Shown one piece after another: positions 10,941 to 22,496 of a DNA stretch of 64,000 nt. This stretch comes from Bostrychus sinensis (lineage: Eukaryota; Chordata; Actinopteri; Gobiiformes; Eleotridae): the NCBI GenBank assembly GCA_020698575.1, contig CM036245.1, forward strand, positions 10,383,479-10,447,478, in the 5' to 3' direction. Each line of letters begins with the position of its first letter. Position 1 is the stretch's first letter. Made by a program: the position numbers and the translations under genes. The notes beneath the pieces were generated by a model. It worked only from the letters and a program-made list of their open reading frames with translations. It was not told the DNA's origin and made no database searches.

Positions 10941-10976
<36 letters not shown>

Positions 10977-11235
10977 TCAAAATAACACCAAATAGAAAAA
11001 GATGCATTTGGGCTCCTACACCCTATATTTTTTGCCAATGATTCTGGGCATTATGTGTGGAGTTAGAAGCTCTAATGGCAAAATTAGCCCCATCTCCCAA
11101 TAATAAAGAATCCTTTAAAAAATAGTGAATCCAGACGGTGATACAGATCACCCCCAAAATGAAATCCAAATCCGTCCATAGGTTTTTGAGTTATGTTGCT
11201 AACAAACAAACAGCGCTGAAAACATAAACTACTAC
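10395..11235 (+). repeat. Dispersed fish repeat starting GACCTCCGCCAAGGC
   Basis: The left part has GACCTCCGCCAAGGCATACG and GGATCTGGACCTGAACCTGG. The right end has AATCCGTCCATAGG then TGAGTTATGTTGCTAACAAA, a pairing familiar from fish genomes. A left-end fragment recurs at 62170-62250. An AAT microsatellite interrupts the middle. The family could be a degraded RTE-type LINE end or a DNA element; I cannot tell which. Confidence 0.5.
10941..10976. repeat. (AAT)12 microsatellite
   Basis: Twelve uninterrupted AAT units inside an older dispersed repeat. Confidence 0.95.
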
Positions 11236-12224
11236 TACTAATATAACAATAATGAAAATAATAATGTACAAAAAAGAAAAAAACATTAAAAAATCTGTAA
11301 AACTGTTGCTGAAATCCAAACTCTAACTCTGTGGGCCCCTCTGTAATCCCTTCAGGAAATGGCCCTTGAGAGCGGCGCAGACGTCTTTTGTTTCGCACTT
11401 GTAGCCTGGAGTCATCAGAGGTTTTTCTTTTAGGACCTGAAGGATTTATGCCCCGCTCTGTGCCGTTAAAAAAAAAAAAAAAAAAAAGAATCAGCCGCCG
11501 CTCTCCTTTCCTCGTGTCTTTATTCGATCCGGACTGGAAAAGGATCCCCCTGAGTTACTGCCTTTGTTGTTTGGGACGGAAGAAAAATAATAAAAATGCT
11601 CTACAGCCCACGTCATACCAGAGATGTCAGGAGAGATTGTGTGTCTCTCGAGTGTGGTAAATTAAAAAATGTTGGTCATCGTTAAATCCATTTACACAGA
11701 TGGATAAATCAAGACACAACTGTGATAGCTTCTGGCATTAAACACGAGTACAATTTCTATATTACTTAGACACTCAAGCTGCTGAAATCTGAATTCCCCT
11801 CCTCTGAATATTAGGCTATAGCTATAAAGGAGGTAAGGTAATGTAGAATTTAATGTCCTATAGGGAAATATGTTCTGTGAAGGATTAGCTTATTGTGCAT
11901 GTGCAATACGGAATAAAACTGTGTTAAGGGTCACATTTTTCATTTGAGTTAAGTCAAAATAACTCACGTAACCATACATTTGTAGTTTTTGTTGTTTTAA
12001 AGAGTTTTTTATCATTTCATTCACGTTATTTTTCATTCACATCATTAAAAATGTCTTCTGATGTGCTTAAAGGGGTTGTATTATGTTTTTATTTATCTTT
12101 TTTAAGCCAATCTTTGTCACCTCTAGAACAGCATTGCACATTTTACAATCTTTAAAAACATTATCAAAGGTGAAGAGACTGGTCTTTTGAACATAATCAA
12201 AGAAAAAAAGCAATTCACTTCCTT
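11236..12224. other. No recognised feature
   Basis: Mixed sequence with a poly-A run at 11468-11487. Short frames on both strands near 11090-11660 lack any domain signature. The part from about 12068 (AAAGGGGTTGTATTATG) may be a decayed R1-type start. Confidence 0.3.
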
Positions 12225-12590
12225 AAAGTTTTTGCGTGGATTTTGGATTTTTATAAATTTGAATAAACTAAAAAACTTTCAAAATTCACAATAGAACATA
12301 GATAACATAGCAAATGTTTACAAGGAGAAATTTTGTTTTTATGCACAAGATGAGCTCATTTCATATTTGATGCCTGCTACAGGTCTCTATAGTTGGGACA
12401 GGGGCAGGTTTACCATGGGGCAGCATCTCCTTTCTTTTCATAACTGTTTGAAGACGTCTGGACATCGAGGTTATGAGTTTCTGGAGTTTTGGTGTTGGAA
12501 TTAGAACCCATTCCTGCCTGATATAGGTTTCCATTTGCTAAAGAGTTTGTGGTCGTCCTTGACATAGTTTTCGTTTAATGAGGCGCCAAA
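12225..12590 (-). pseudogene. Tc1/mariner-type transposon remnant: 3' end of transposase and downstream region
   Basis: Read on the minus strand, this matches the C-terminal and downstream part of the element at 60.45-60.9 kb: GATGCTGCCCCATGGTAAAC, CCTGCCCCTGTCCCAACTAT and TGAGCTCATCTTGTGCATAA. The match includes the region after the ENVWDIIK motif. The catalytic part is missing and the frame is broken, so it is a dead fragment. It abuts an R1 copy at 12591. Confidence 0.7.
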
Positions 12591-12990
12591 TGTTCACATT
12601 TAAAAAACATCCCAGCATTTCAGAATTTGCATTGTACCATTTAACTACAAAATTAAAAATAGCTGTGAGGAATAAGTAGAAACAGAGCTGTACACCTTTT
12701 TTTTCTTTCTTTTTTTTTGATAAATGAATGAAAGTAGGCTGGATGTAGAGGGCTTGTTGATTGGTCAGTGCTTCCTGGAGTGGGCGGGGATTCGTGGGAG
12801 AGGCGGAGGTTTGTGCAACTGAGCATTTTGAGGCCCCAGAATGGTCACACCAGAGAATACAGCAATACTCAAACAGGCGTGAATAAAACAAAACACAACT
12901 CCAGGTTTGTTTCTGATGAGGCAACAATGATATAACATGGTGGAAGTTCAGAAAAGTCGATTTTGCATGGTTTACAGCTTTCACAAACAA
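12591..12990 (-). repeat. Dispersed repeat R1 copy, minus orientation, longest of this orientation
   Basis: Carries the block TGTAGAGGGCTTGTTGATTG, GTGGGCGGGG, GTGGGAGAGGCGGAGG, AGGCGTGAATAAAACAAAAC and ACTCCAGGTTTGTTTCTGAT. The same order is found at 880-1225 and 21480-21670. A 150-codon minus-strand frame (12538-12990) lies across it and has no coding signature, so it is incidental. Confidence 0.7.
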
Positions 12991-12999
12991 TTCACTTTT

Positions 13000-13837
13000 A
13001 TAATAGAAGTATTTTTTTGTAGAGAAAGGTGCTAGAGCTGGAATTACTCAAACAGACGTCAGGTTTCTGAAGGAGCAGAGTTAGAAGTGAGGGCTCCTCT
13101 GTGCAGACAATACTCAGTCTGTTTGCCTCATCGCTGCCGGAGCTGTGCCGCTGTCTAATGACTTGAAACACACACCGCTCCATTCGTCAAAAGACTCTGC
13201 TGGCCTTATACACTTCACTAAATCTCCTCACATTCGGAGGTCGTCACCCCGGGACGCCCGTTCTTCACTTCTCCTCCGTCTCCCCTTCCTATCGAGTGCA
13301 CTTTTCTCTCTCCCACAAACACGCAAACCTAGAACAGACCGTCACTTCATCCCGGGGCTCGTCTTCCTTCCCTGCAGTAAAGAAGCACTGAATGACTGCT
13401 TCGTCCTTGAAGGGCGAAGTATTTCAGAGTCAGACGAGGCTAAGAGAGGAAGGGAGAAGGCAAGGGGGGAGAAGAAAGGGCTTTTTCATAATGACAGTAA
13501 AGCTTAATGAAACAGCAGTTATGGATCGTATATCTGCAGAGGTCCGAGAGTGTTGAGAGTTTGAGCGGCCAAAATGGAAAACTGGAGTGTATTTTTAAGC
13601 AGCTGTCTTCTTTGGTTGGAGGACTGAAGGGTGGCTGGAGCATATCCCACCATCTATGGGTCTTAGACAGGGAAATTTGACTTCATAATAAGATAACATA
13701 TATTTGCTGTGTCCTTGTTTTGTTTTCCTTGTGTTTTATTTTGAAGCTTTAGTAACGTTTTGTGTTTTACTTCCTCCTCTGATTGCCAGCCCTGCCTTAA
13801 ACTGTTTCACCTGTGCCTTGTCCCAATCTGTATTTAA
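13000..13837. other. Non-repetitive block followed by weakly repeat-like sequence
   Basis: 13020-13500 is GC-richer with no recognised repeat. A 120-codon forward frame (13145-13507) is basic and Ser/Arg-rich with no recognised domain and is not called as a gene. 13620-13660 (GGTGGCTGGAGCATATCCCA) resembles the SINE body motif GATAGGCTCCAG. 13700-13835 resembles sequence often found in fish retroelements, but no family could be assigned. Confidence 0.25.
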
Positions 13838-14809
13838 TAGACCGTTCCCAGTCACGTGACTTGGTTTGTTGGCACTGCCATTTTGGATGGCAAAAAGCCG
13901 ATGTAGCTGGCTAGCGATTAGCTTTCATGCATAGAAATTGAGTTTATATTTACCACTTTCTACACCGGTTCAATATTTAACGTTAAGTGGTCAGGTCAGA
14001 CAGCGATATTTAGAGAAATGTTCACTTGTCGATGCTTAAGACCCATATGATGTCAAAATTACAGGTTACCAGCCTTCAACACACAATCCGCTTTAGAATA
14101 CAACATTTACAATTATTTAGTCAATTAACCGATAATCTCACTTTATAGGGGCACAGTTAAAAGCTTACAAGAGGCATAGAGCTCCTTAGAGGCATAACAA
14201 TATTTTGTGGCAGGATGGTGACAGACCTTTAGTATGGAAAGTGCCCTAAACAACTGGTGTCCATATGAGTGAGCAGATGAGAGACGCAGTAAATATCGAG
14301 ATATATTTCCATAAACGTATTCCATGTTGTGAAAATAATCATGCAATCGCCATATCCTCACACAGAAATGAACAAATACCAAGCTGTCCTGAACATTGTA
14401 TTTTCTTTTTCTCCCCAGTTTGTTAAATGTTCATGAAAACGTGTTTAACCTGCTAATAAACCTGAGCAGACTGTAAGAACGAGGCTAACTGACTTCAGAT
14501 CGGTTTTTACTTTTTTTGATGATTACAGCAGGAACGATCTTTTATGTGACTTTTTTAAAGAATAAACTTTGTGAAACAGTGCAACATTAACTTTTTTTAC
14601 TTAAACAGACAGCTGGCAGATGCTATCACAGATATAGGACTCATTAAACTCTTTTTGATGAGTAAAACAAATTTAATTTGTTAGGCTACAGACAGCAGGA
14701 CGGATCCAAATCGGGCCGTGACAACCGGCTTTTGCCATCCAACATGGCGGCTCCGTGCATCTTCGTGGAAATCACGTGATCAGATGACGCTGACTGAGAA
14801 GGGTCTATA
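13838..14809. mobile_element. MITE with TAGACC-TTC-CAGTCA inverted ends, about 970 bp
   Basis: The left end TAGACCGTTCCCAGTCA and the reverse-complemented right end TAGACCCTTCTCAGTCA match at 15 of 17 positions. Subterminal repeats also pair: CACGTGAC with ATCACGTGAT, and CATTTTGGATGGCAAAA with TTTTGCCATCCAACATG. A TA duplication is possible, with no clear 8-bp one. Only short frames, no transposase. Superfamily not assigned. Confidence 0.75.
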
Positions 14810-15060
14810 GATGTGTTTGAGATGAGCAAGGCAGACGCAGATATGATCGCTGTCGATTGGTGCGCAGTGCATGCTGGTTAGTTTTGTGTCCAAGATGCCA
14901 CTGAATCGCTCTGACAGAACCTGTGCGATGGTAACAGGAATCTCGTGTTTACAAACGCTTAATGCATGATGGGAAATGGTGTCCTGTCCACACACGCACT
15001 GAGAGCTGATTGGGTCCGAGTTGTGTTTTGATCAGAAACATGAGGCCCTGACGCTCGGCT
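14810..15060. other. Non-repetitive block, candidate conserved noncoding sequence
   Basis: Contains GCGCAGTGCATGCTGG, CTTAATGCATGATGGGAAAT and a TCGATTGG motif. No repeat relationship within the window and no gene. Conservation is not testable here. Confidence 0.2.
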
Positions 15061-16689
15061 GCCCCCTCCTCCCAACTTTAAACAAACCAGTGCTCTACAT
15101 TTGATATCGACAAATGCTTCAAATGTGACTGAAAGTGTCCACAGTGTCGTCAGATATGGATCACCTGAATAATAAATTATCTTTTTGAGAATAGATTCAT
15201 AGATCCATTTAATATTTTAAGCCTAAGCTGCAAACTCTGCAACAAGAGCAGCCTCATCTCTTTGCTTTGATAATAAAAGTGTCAGTGAGAGGTGTTTAAA
15301 GGAAACAGGAGAGTTCACAAACTCTTAACATGACTTTATTAAAAAAATACTTCAAACAAACACAAGATCTGTCCTTCCAACGAGACGCTGTGTGATCTGA
15401 GGCTGATGCTGTTCTCGGCTCATGAACTGTCCAACTTGATTTCAGGCGCTTTTCCCTGCCCCCTCCCCGGCCGCCTGTTCTCCTCTGCAATCTCACACAA
15501 TAATGTCTGTTCCTTGTTGGTTCATTGTTGTGTCTTGGCTGTGTCCCCTGAGTGTTTTTATCTGTTAAGCATGTAAATGTTTTTAGTTTTTATGTGATTC
15601 TTCTGTTTTTGGTTTTGGGGATTTTTGTGTTGAAGGGACTTTTTTCATTTATGCAGTGCTACATTTTTGGGTCCCTTTTTCCCCTTGTTTGTTAAACCTA
15701 TGACAGTAGGTTCTTAAATGATTCCTATAGTGCTTGCTGTTTTTCAAGCTTTTTGAAAAATACTTTTTTTACTGTAAAGCCGAACAGTGCAATGAGCTAA
15801 GTGTTATAATGAAAGTAATCAAGTCAACCCAGCGAAAAACCTTTTTTGCCAGTCAACAATTTTTAAAGTTTAATGTAGTTATAGTTCCATTCAGAGAAAT
15901 GCCTCTGAATGAAGGAAAGTTTTCCATCAAAGTTTATGAGTGAAGGGATATGACATAACTATTCTCTTCTCTTCAACAAATTCTCTTCAACATGGCGCCC
16001 CTCTGAAGTGAAAGGAGGCTCTCCCAAGGATTACGTAAGTAAATTACAAAATAATATTGAAAGGCTTTATGAAGTAAACCCCAGAAGAGAATATTTGTGC
16101 TTCGCTGTTTTATTTTAGCAAGCACTGTGCATTGAGGAGGAGCATATAGACTCCTTTTGCATTAGCATTTCACGTTTTATAACTAATAAGAATCTATATT
16201 TATCAAAAATGCTTTCTTTTGAGGAGCTAATTCTTTCTCTCTGCTGAAAACATTTGGTTTAAGTGCTTGTACCTTTAAGGCTCTGCTGGCCAATTCACTC
16301 CTTCAGCCCAAGTCATCGCTGCAAACACTGGAAAGTAGTAGCAAGTTACTGCAAAATGAGCTCCTTCCTCTCTATAGGCAGTGCTGTCTCCTGAACATCT
16401 CCTTTTTTAGTTCACACGTGAAAAAAGCTGGAAGGATTTGAGTTCAGACATGAGAGGAGAATGCCTGAGTGCTTTCACTGAGCGGTGGGAGGTGGACGGA
16501 GCTGGGTAGACAGATAATAGATAGACAGATAAATGAGCTGACTGCTTTGTAGTGACGGTGGGTTAAGTGCTGCTGGTGTGTGTGCTTTAGAAACACACAG
16601 GAGCGTTTCCTGAGAAGGCAGAGATATGTAGCTCTGATGTAGAACGGTGAGAGCAAGCGTTTACAGATGATCAGCACCTAAACATAAAG
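15061..16689. other. No recognised feature
   Basis: Unassigned sequence with short random frames. A small tandem duplication lies near 15960-15990 (ATTCTCTTC / TTCAACA repeated). No RNA gene, intact repeat end or domain was recognised. Confidence 0.3.
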
Positions 16690-16800
16690 GGTTACTCAAA
16701 GATGTTACAAAATACTACTCCAGATTTGTTTTTGATGAGGAAACAGCTTAATAATGCAGTAAAAAGCACAGAAAAGTTGAGTTAGCCTAATAAACCAGGA
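16690..16800 (-). repeat. Dispersed repeat R1 fragment
   Basis: Shares CTCCAGATTTGTTTTTGATGAGGAAAC and CAGAAAAGTTGAG with other R1 copies. Only the terminal third remains. Confidence 0.5.
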
Positions 16801-16879
16801 ATACGTATACACAGAGCTGGAGTAATACTGGCTCTAAACTAAAATAAAACTGCAAAAGACAAAAAAAAAAAAAAGGCCT

Positions 16880-16922
16880 GTGTACCACTACTTGTACCTG
16901 TACCACAGTTTGAGAAACACTG
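16880..16922 (-). repeat. Terminus of the CAGTGGTTCTCAAACT element family
   Basis: GTACCACAGTTTGAGAAACACTG is the reverse complement of the left end seen at 36856 and matches the right end of the array B element at 23567. The rest of the element is not evident, although CTCTAAACTAAAATAAAACT just upstream could be a decayed minisatellite unit. Confidence 0.5.
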
Positions 16923-16927
16923 ACTGA

Positions 16928-17485
16928 GATGATGACCTGGTGGAAGAAGGACTCAGTTACTTTACTTAAGTAAAACTACAGATAAAGACAAATATTTACT
17001 CAAAAGTAAAAGTATCACCCTAAAATTTCTATTTAAGTAAAAGTATAAAAGTGCTTACTTTTAAATGCACTTAAAGTAAAAAAAGTAAGGGTATTTCACA
17101 CAGGCTTACACAGACTGATTATTGACAGCTCAATAATGTGTTAATGTAAGGGATTTTCCTTAAAAAGTCAGATTAGCTTAGAGATTAACAAACTGGTGCA
17201 GTGGAGGTCTTCTGTCTTTATTATTTTAATGTTTCTAAAGGAGTACTACTTTACTGCATCTGTTATATTTGAGTGTAGTGTGTTTATAATGACAGCATGA
17301 CAAAAACACATGATTTTAAACCAGAACTCAAAATACTTCTTACTTTACTTTACTTTTACCAAGTCATAAAAGTAGTGGAGTAGGAGTAGTAGGAGTAAAA
17401 AGATACTTGCTCTAAAATGTAGTGAAGTAAAGTACCTCTTGTAAAAAGTCCATTTCCTTCATTACATTCCACCACTGGATGATGA
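16928..17485 (+). mobile_element. hAT-type MITE (CAGTGGTGGAA family), 542 bp
   Basis: The element spans 16936-17477 between exact 8-bp duplications GATGATGA (16928-16935 and 17478-17485). The ends are CCTGGTGGAAGAAGG and, on the right, CATTCCACCACTG. Subterminal TTTACTTAAGTAAAA and AAGTAAAGTAC motifs are characteristic of a common fish family. No ORF. Confidence 0.85.
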
Positions 17486-17681
17486 GTTGATCTAAAGCGT
17501 GCCAGTGTAGGTTTAATAAGAGCTGAGGGGGAACGGGAGCGGGCCGGGGCAGAGCGGGGCTGGCCTTGGGAGCGGTGCAGTCAGGCACATTAATCCACCG
17601 AGGCCGACAGGAAGGACGGCATCAGTCACTGGAGCTGCAAACCACAGAGTGCAGCGTACCCAAAAAACACACTCTTCCACT

Positions 17682-17782
<101 letters not shown>

Positions 17783-18009
17783 AGGACACTCCCCGGTTCC
17801 CCTCCAGCAGTTTTACTCTGACATCACCGGCCCTCCCTGACAGTCCCATCTGCAGCAGCTCATGTCCCGCAGAGTAAGACACATTATGACTCATTCATTA
17901 CAAGAGGACTTCAGAAGAACCATGGGAACTTCTGTCTGTGTTACTTTTGTTAAACAGCACTTCTTCACACTTCACTGGTGAGTTGTAACGTCTTTAATTA
18001 CCTGGATTT

Positions 18010-19145
18010 CTTGACTAAATAGTGATTAAACCTGGACTAAACCAGAACTAAACAAAGACTTAACAAGTACAAAAACAGGATGAAACCAAGATAAAATCAG
18101 CATTGAATCAAACAGGACTAAACCAGAGCTATACCAGTTCCAAACCACAGCAAACCAGGATTAAGACAAAACCAGGTTTAAATAAATAAACCAGGACTAG
18201 TTTTAAGTAAAGCAGGGCTAAACCAAGTCTAAACCAGGACTACCTTTAACTAAAGCGGGACTAAACCAGGACTAAACCAGGTCTAAACCAGGACTATCTT
18301 TAACTAAAGCAGGACTAAACCAGGACTAAACCAGGTCTAAACCAGGTCTAAACCAGGACTATCTTTAACTAAAGCAGGACTAAACCAGGACTAAACCAGG
18401 TCTAAACCAGGACTATCTTTAACTAAAGCAGGACTAAACCAGGACTAAACCAGGTCTAAACCAGGACTATCTTTAACTAAAGCAGGACTAAACCAGGACT
18501 AAACCAAGTCTAAACCAGGACTATCTTTAACTAAAGCAGGACTAAACCAGGTCTAAACAAAGTCTAAACCAGGACTAGCTTTAACTAAAGCAGGACTAAA
18601 CCAGGTCTAAACAAAGTCTAAACCAGGACTAGCTTTAACTAAAGCAGGACTAAACCAGGTCTAAACCAGGACTATCTTTAACTAAAGCAGGACTAAACCA
18701 GGACTAAACCAAGTCTAAACCAGGACTAGCTTTAACTAAAGCAGGACTAAACCAGGTCTAAATATTGTCTAAACCAGGACTAGCTTTAACTAAAGCAGGA
18801 CTAAATCAGGTCTAAACCAAGACTACCTTTAACTAAAGCGGGACTAAACCAGGTCTAAACCAGGACTAGTTCTAACTAAAGCAGGACTAAACCAGGTCTA
18901 AACAAAGTCTAAACCAGGACTAGCTTTAACTAAAGCGGGACTAAACCAGGTCTAAACAAAGTCTAAACCAGGACTAGCTTTAACTAAAGCAGGACTAAAT
19001 CAGGTCTAAACCAGGACTACCTTTAACTAAAGCGGGACTAAACCAGGTCTAAACCAGGACTAGTTCTAACTAAAGCAGGACTAAACCAGGTCTAAACCAG
19101 GACTACCTTTAACTAAAGCGGGACTAAAACAAGAATAAAACTGGG
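18010..19145 (+). repeat. Minisatellite array A, core GGACTAAACCAG, 54-bp higher-order unit
   Basis: About 1.1 kb of imperfect 11-13 bp units (GGACTAAACCAG, GTCTAAACCAG and CTTTAACTAAAGC variants). The TTTAAC landmark recurs at 18364, 18418, 18472, 18526, 18580 and 18634, an exact 54-bp period over five steps, with some units shorter or longer elsewhere. Units near the left edge (18010-18200) are more diverged, consistent with older copies at the margin. TAA in every unit excludes forward coding. Confidence 0.95.
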
Positions 19146-19276
19146 TCTAAATTAAAGAGCAAAAGACCTTTGAATGCCACATTAGCATTTACAGAAACAT
19201 TTTTTCTCAAAAAATAAATCTTGAAATAATATGTGTTAGTAAATGTACTCAAGTACAAAAAAAGAAAAAGTGACTT

Positions 19277-19600
19277 GAGTTGGCAGTAGCTCAGTAGGTA
19301 GAGCTGTTCACCCACCAACCAGAAGACTGTCAGACTGATCCTGCTACCATCACTGCATACTGTTGTTGTGCCCTTGGGCAAGACACTCCACCCACCTTGT
19401 CTGTATAAATTAGTGTGATTGTGTGTTTAGTGGTGGTCAGAGTGGCCGTCGGCAGAGAATGGCAGCCACGTCTCCGCCAATCTGCTCCAGGGCAGCTGTG
19501 GCTACAGAACCACCACTGAGAGTGACTGAGGAGAGAAGGAATAATGCACCGAACTGAAAAATGACTTTGAGTGTCAGAAAAAGCACTGTATAAGAACAAT
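19277..19600 (+). mobile_element. tRNA-headed SINE-like repeat
   Basis: Polymerase III box A is TAGCTCAGTAGG at 19287-19298; box B is degenerate (AGACTGATCCT). The body contains TGCCCTTGGGCAAGACACTC, GGGCAGCTGTGGCTACAG and TGACTGAGGAGAGAAGGAAT, ending near AAGCACTGTATAA. It shares its body with 24757-24993 and 30356-30600, and inverted with 58590-58800. It is a retroposon-like copy and not a functional tRNA gene. Confidence 0.75.
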
Positions 19601-19689
19601 GCATTATTTCTATTATTATGAGTTATTATAGTTTAAGTAAATTACCTAAATGTGATCTAATTACTTTCCACCTTTGCAAATACAAAGAA

Positions 19690-20200
19690 TGAGTCAACTT
19701 TAAATCACTCTTGTCCAACTTTGCTGCAGTCCCGTGCAACCCTCCCTGTTGCTTTTCCAGTGAATCATTTCAGTAATGTTTAACAGCACGTGAAACGTCC
19801 CGAGCGCTGCCGTACTGACGTGTTCGTGAGGAGCTGCGGACGAACTGGGCCAAGGGTATCCTCCGCACTCAGATGAAAATCCGTCCCGTACACAAGGGAG
19901 CCTCTATCCTCAGCAGGCCAAAGCTGATTTTCTAGGCCGAGTTGGTATGTGCAGGGGGGGAGAAGACGAGGAGACGGTTTAGCGTGAGAGCGGACATAAT
20001 GCAATGAGATGTTTGTGCTGAGTTTAAACCAATAAAACGGTCTGCGTGTGGGATCGATATTGTGCTTCCAGGGGTAATTAGCACACGGACCGGCGAGTCC
20101 AAGGGAAGAAAATGAACTGTGTCTGAATCCAAAACACTATCTTTGACCTTCAAACTCCAAGACTGGAATGCATTATTTTGCTGTGAGAACATTTCTGAAA
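19690..20200. other. Non-repetitive GC-richer block, candidate conserved noncoding sequence
   Basis: No match elsewhere in the window. Contains GCACGTGAAACGTCC, CGTACTGACGTGTTCG and ATCGATATTG motifs. Minus-strand frames of 74 and 86 codons overlap but show no domain. Confidence 0.2.
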
Positions 20201-20598
20201 AAGTCTGCTCATTCCCGTCAAGGCTATGGTAAAGGAGCTGGTCAAGGAGAGTAGAAAACGCCTTTGATCAAAACTGTGCAAGAGCTAGAGTTAATGGGAA
20301 GAGGAACTTTTTAGAGTGCTGTGCGTTTGCAGGTCGGATGGAAGAATGTTGTGGAAAATAAGGCTACTTTTTGTTTGCCCAAAGTGTGAATGGCACCTTA
20401 ATGTGACCCCATCTATGCCACAAATCAAAAGCAACTCACTTTCTATGATTTTAACTCTTTTAAGATATAATAGCCTAATCATTTTTTTCATGCAGCGGCC
20501 AATTTTGAGATTTTTTGGGCCACTTAGCACACTTTCTTTCACAACAGAATAAAAAAGAAAAGTCAGAATGACACATTAAGGTGGTTATTATCGTCACA

Positions 20599-21302
20599 CA
20601 GGGTTCATATACTTTTTTTTTTTTTTTTAACCAAGAATTTTCCATGACTTTTCAATAACTTTTGACTAAATTTCCAAGATCTGAAAATAACTTACATGTT
20701 TTTAAATAGTATTCAAAATGCCCAATGTGGTGCATTAGAAAATTAAAGAAAATTTTGCTGCAATTTCATTTGTTAAAATTGGAAATTAGTCAGTTGAAGA
20801 AAAAAAAAAATCCTATTTCTGGGCTCTTCCCCTAGAAATGTATTATTCTACTAATTTTATCAGACTTATAGCCTGATTAAAGATAATTATGGTTGAGAAG
20901 TTGGTTCAGAACGTATTTTCAAAGTAAATTGAGATATAGAGTAAACATCTAGGCAGCAGTCTCTCACTCTCTCTCTGGCGGCCCACTTTGAGTTTAAAGA
21001 GTTCAAAACTTAAGATCCATCATCAGTGCACGCCACAGGGGTCTGTGTTTTAGTGAATGTTTTAAACAAAAGTTGGTATAAAGACGTTAACTTTGCTCAT
21101 GTGTAGCCAGATGAGAAGACAAGCCTAAAACTTCACTCACACGCGCTGTCCAGACAGTGAATAGATTTTTTTTAAATATTTCTAGCTGGCACAGGTTTAA
21201 CAGTGGTCAAATGTTACTCAGACTGTTTAAGTTTCCAAAACTTTGCACGAAAATCTAAAATTCCATAACTTTTCCAGGCTTTCCATGACTGTACGATCCC
21301 TG
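20599..21302 (+). mobile_element. MITE of the CAGGGTTCATACAC family, 704 bp
   Basis: The left end CAGGGTTCATATAC and the right end GACTGTACGATCCCTG are inverted. Subterminal ATTTTCCATGACTTTTC pairs with CCATAACTTTTCCAGG and CTTTCCATGACTG. It shares its interior with the copy at 35295-36147 (AGTATTCAAAATGCCCA, CTGCAATTTCATTTGTTA). No matching 8-bp target duplication was found. Confidence 0.75.
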
Positions 21303-21479
21303 ATTACATTTTGTGAACTTGCGCCTTTAGCTTTCAACCTGAAATCCCCAAAAGTTAGCGCTCTAAGGCAAGTTCCTGCTCCATTCACAGAAACATATCA
21401 TGCCTGGTGTCATTATAAAGCTCTCAGTCTCCGATACACAGTGCTGCCTATCCAGATATGGGATGGGATGGGAAGGCCC

Positions 21480-21670
21480 GGGACAACAAGTGGGTGGGAG
21501 TTGTGGAACAGAGCATTTTGAGGCCTCCGAACAGCTGTGCCAGATAATACAAGATTACCTAAACAGGCGTGAATGAAGCAAAACACAACTCCAGGTCTGC
21601 TTTTGATGAGAAAACAACATTATAACATGGTAGAAAGCTCAGAAAAGTCAATTTTGCATAATATAGTGTC
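21480..21670 (-). repeat. Dispersed repeat R1 fragment
   Basis: Shares GAGCATTTTGAGGCCTCCGA, AACAGGCGTGAATGAAGC and AACACAACTCCAGGTCTGC with the copies at 880 and 12591. It ends near TTGCATAATATAG, as expected for the AAAGGTCCCC-bearing end. Confidence 0.6.
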
Positions 21671-21727
21671 TTTATTGTTATCATTTGAGGATGCATAGTT
21701 GCTCTAAACTTTGCCTTTTGCTGTTGT

Positions 21728-21760
21728 CATAAAGTTTTGCTTGATTGGTGTATATAGATC
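21728..21760. repeat. Possible decayed Tc1-type terminus
   Basis: GTCATAAAGTTTTGCTTGAT followed by TGGTGTATA resembles the GGTCATAATGTTATGCCTGATCGGTGTA terminus, but the partner end is absent. Confidence 0.35.
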
Positions 21761-21889
21761 ACACCAAAAGCTGAGCCAAGACTGTTTTCACCACAGACTG
21801 TAATTGAACAGAGCTGTATTTTGAACATTTTCTGCATTTTCTCCCCATTTCTCAGCCTTTTTTTTTACCGTTAATATATTATGAATGCC

Positions 21890-22140
21890 AGAAATAGCTT
21901 TCCCATGCAGAGCCTCCTCCCTTTTAATAAACAGTGAATTTCAGCGTCGGCCTTTGCCCCGTGTGCGAGTTATGAAGATGTAATAATACCTAAGTGCACA
22001 ATAATAAACACGGTATCCATGCGTGGGTCTGACCTCTGAACCTGAACGTGTGATAAGATGTAATGAATTTCTCTGACCCGACACATCACGGAGCAGTGAG
22101 TGAGTGTTTAGGCTGTGGAGGAACGCCAGAGACACACAGC
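21890..22140. other. Non-repetitive sequence
   Basis: Contains GTGCGAGTTATGAAGATG and CATGCGTGGGTCTGACC. No repeat relationship and no gene recognised. Confidence 0.2.
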
Positions 22141-22183
22141 CAATAGTAACTGCTGCTTATATGGGACGACCACCATTTTACAG

Positions 22184-22208
22184 ACACACACACACACACA
22201 CACACACA

Positions 22209-22270
<62 letters not shown>
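22184..22270. repeat. (CA)n microsatellite, about 43 units
   Basis: CA run with a single CAGA interruption near 22209, followed by GACAGGCACG. Confidence 0.98.
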
Positions 22271-22274
<4 letters not shown>

Positions 22275-22496
22275 GGCACGTACCATGAGCTTGCAATTTT
22301 ATCACATTTTATTTTGAGTTGTTACAAGGCTCTTTAAAGCGAGAGCACAGAGCTGTGTTTTTCTAGCCTGGCCAGAAATTCACCAAAGTAAAAACCTAAC
22401 CCTCCCTAACCCAACAAAAACAGCCATTTGGTCAAACATGGGTTTCTAATCCTCTCCATTCACAACAACTTCTATGCTGAAGACTCTGTAAAAGAC

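Noticed and set aside
12538..12990. 150-codon minus-strand frame
   Set aside because: It spans the junction of a Tc1 fragment and an R1 repeat copy, so it cannot be a gene.
13145..13507. 120-codon forward frame as a gene
   Set aside because: Random Ser/Arg-rich composition, no domain; part of a non-repetitive noncoding block.
18010..19145. Telomere-like repeat (CTAAACC resembles CCCTAAA)
   Set aside because: The unit is GGACTAAACCAG, not a telomere hexamer or heptamer; vertebrate telomeres are TTAGGG. The CCTAACCCTCCCTAACCC at about 22395 has only two units.
19287..19350. Functional tRNA genes from the box A/box B matches (also 24769, 30418, 44653)
   Set aside because: No cloverleaf acceptor stem can be closed and the matches are followed by a shared SINE-like body.
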